DNA of 64,000 nucleotides from Piper betle. Lineage: Eukaryota; Streptophyta; Magnoliopsida; Piperales; Piperaceae. This document shows positions 62,540 through 64,000 of the stretch, piece after piece (position 1 is the first letter of the stretch; each line of letters opens with the position of its first letter). The notes beneath the pieces were generated by a model. The model did not search any database and was not told where the DNA came from. It saw only the letters and a program-made list of their open reading frames with translations. The DNA is taken from contig JAURVB010014516.1 in NCBI GenBank assembly GCA_033002965.1, positions 1 through 64,000 of the forward strand, read 5' to 3'. The translations under genes were made by a program, and so were the position numbers.

Positions 62540-63420
62540 GCTGAAATTTAGGGCGATTTATTTATCTTAAGCTTCGTTTAATTTGACGTTCGACTCGATA
62601 AAACTTGTTATACGTTTTGTATACAAGTCTATTTCAATTTCAATCAAAATAGAGCCAGTATTTTCTGTCTTCTTGATTCAACTATCTTCAAATCAATATA
62701 TTTGTTTACACAAGGATTTTAAAATTATGATATATGTATATATTTGATCTTTCTAAGAAATTTAACTATAAAAATATAGAATGTTATCTAATAGTAACGT
62801 CTTATCAGTAATAAATTTTATTATATGGTTCTATTATTTTTAAGGAGGATTAGGATGAATTGATAAATAAGGTTAGGCTTTTCGGGCTTGAATTTCAATT
62901 AACTCGAATATTAATAAACCAAATTAAAATTTGAAGGCAAACGAGCCAGGTGAGCCACATAAAATTTAACAATTGGCTTGGCCAATAAATAACTCTGTTA
63001 CTATTAGTTACATCGAACATATGTTTTATTCATGAATATTGGTATTTAGATAATAAAGCTATAAATAGTTTGATGTTTTATTTGATGAAAGCTCGTTCAA
63101 ATACAAATCAAGTATACGAAAAAAATACAAATCAATCGAATTCGAAGTCAAATGAAATTCAAATTAGTAATAGACTCTACTCAAATTTAAAATAAACAAG
63201 TCGAACATGAGCCGAACAAAATTGAACTCGTTCAATAGAAACTTTTAATATTTGTTTTTGAATTAAACTTCAACTTAAGTCAATTCAAATTAACACAAAC
63301 AATGTCCGAAGTCGGTTCGCCGGTATCAACCATCCAAGCCATTTGTCCGGACCCGACCCGTTAACCGCCCAACACCACCTTCTTCTCCACCGAGCCAGAG
63401 CCCTCCAACAAAACCCCGCC
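62540..63420. other. AT-rich spacer between divergent eS28 and TIM50-like genes
   Basis: Contains gttcgactcgat, gaactcgttcaa and ctcgaat-type motifs of the small TIR-element families (62575-63250), but no clean ends or target duplication. No gene is seen. Confidence 0.4.
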
Positions 63421-63476
63421 AAAACCCTAACAACCCGCCGTCTCTACCCGCCGGCGACCGGAACCCTAACCCTAGT
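63421..63476 (+). promoter_or_regulatory. Telo-box motifs upstream of the TIM50-like gene
   Basis: aaaaccctaac (63421-63431) and aaccctaaccctagtcc (63461-63477) lie directly before the ATG. Such repeats are common near transcription starts of plant housekeeping genes. Confidence 0.5.
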
Positions 63477-63478
63477 CC

Positions 63479-63767
63479 ATGTCGCCGCTCCTCCGCCCTC
63501 GCCTCCTCCTCTGCCGCCGCACCGCGGCGTGCGGCGGCGTCTCCCCGGCAGCCGGCCAGCTCCCCAACGCCGCCCCATCCTCCGCGGCGGGGAACGCCAG
63601 TGCCGGACCTCCTCGCTCGGCGTCTTACTCAACGGCGGCTTCCGAAGGCGCGGCCGAAACAGCGTCGGCGGCCGCGAAGGCTCCGGAGAAGCGCTGGAGC
63701 GTACTCTCCGCCGCCGTTTACGGGGTGCTGACCGGAGCAGTTACAGCTGCTGGATATGCGACCTACG
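63479..63767 (+). CDS. Probable mitochondrial import translocase subunit TIM50, first exon (partial)
   Basis: TIM50 is the inner-membrane receptor that hands preproteins from TOM to TIM23. Only exon 1 is inside the window. It encodes an Arg/Leu/Ala-rich presequence (MSPLLRPRLLLCRRTAACGG), a low-complexity Ala/Ser linker, then KAPEKRWSVLSAAVYGVLTG and AVTAAGYATY. That is the charged boundary plus single transmembrane segment found at this position in plant TIM50. It ends at acg with donor gtgaggag at 63768. The DxDxT-like phosphatase domain would lie downstream, outside the window, so the assignment rests on the presequence-TM pattern alone. Another mitochondrial single-pass protein is possible. 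The exon has no lesion. A GC-rich overlapping frame from 63343 is rejected. Confidence 0.55.
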
Positions 63768-64000
63768 GTGAGGAGATCTACTTTTTATGGGTTGCTGGGA
63801 TTATAGGCTTGCAATGTTGGATGGATTCGGGGGATATATGTTGGGAATAGATCATTTTGGTGTCACATAGCCATACAAGGAAATTTGTATGTTGATACAA
63901 GTATGTAATTACATTGTTATTAACATGTAGGTGAGCTGTTCAATTTTAGAAGAAAGTTTGATTCTTTGTCGATTTAATGAAAAAATATTTAATTTTTTGA
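63768..64000 (+). other. First intron of the TIM50-like gene (incomplete)
   Basis: T-rich sequence follows the donor gtgaggag; no acceptor followed by TIM50-like coding is seen before the window ends. Confidence 0.5.

Noticed and set aside
63343..63771. 142-codon plus frame overlapping the TIM50-like exon
   Set aside because: It is a different frame through GC-rich DNA, while the 63479 frame shows a presequence plus transmembrane pattern and a correct donor.
1..64000. tRNA, rRNA, CRISPR or viral genes
   Set aside because: No cloverleaf, rRNA, repeat-spacer array or viral polymerase/coat frames were recognised on reading either strand; a tRNA or microRNA could still be missed without computation.

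Overview
The window looks like nuclear DNA of a flowering plant. It is AT-rich, with multi-exon genes bounded by GT/AG introns, plant-specific families (type-2 ACC synthase, OSCA/CSC1 channel, RAX-type R2R3-MYB, CGR2/3 pectin methyltransferase), telo-box and site II promoter motifs, and abundant degenerate DNA transposons and LTR elements. Several gene 5' ends are strongly GC-rich (ACS exon 4, HflX exon 1, last-gene exon 1), which hints at a monocot; this is inference only. No bacterial, organellar or CRISPR-like features were seen.

Layout: 1-5.7 kb holds a deleted branched-chain aminotransferase (BCAT) pseudogene and a decayed RAX-like MYB pseudogene, followed by a ~95-bp repeat array split by a Mutator-like MITE. 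6.9-13.4 kb (minus) is a 10-exon OSCA2-type channel gene carrying one stop and two frameshifts. 13.7-23.7 kb is transposon-rich: two GC-rich-cored Mutator-like elements of one family, short-LTR TRIM-like arrays with tRNA-Met primer sites, and a ~3-kb non-coding LTR element. 24.3-27.1 kb (plus) is an intact CDC123 gene with a long 5'-UTR intron. 27-37.8 kb is mostly repeats (a hAT-like element, a GC-cored TIR element, an orphan coding remnant). 37.8-40.2 kb (plus) is a type-2 ACC synthase with one frameshift. 40-50 kb is repeats again, including a second copy of the 3-kb LTR element in opposite orientation. 50.3-53.4 kb (minus) is a CGR2/3-like homogalacturonan methyltransferase with a stop and a frameshift. 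55.3-59.6 kb (minus) is an organellar HflX-type GTPase with a nonsense codon, frameshifts and two adjacent GC-AG introns. 60.8-62.4 kb (minus) is an intact ribosomal protein eS28 gene. 63.5 kb to the end (plus) is the first exon of a probable mitochondrial TIM50 gene.

Most striking is the pattern of decay. Six of nine recognisable genes carry disabling changes, while three housekeeping genes (CDC123, eS28, TIM50 exon) look clean. Exon-intron structures of the damaged genes are otherwise intact. The simplest reading is a fractionating duplicate segment after polyploidy; sequence or assembly error in homopolymers is the main alternative for the single-base indels. I found no convincing previously undescribed multi-gene system.
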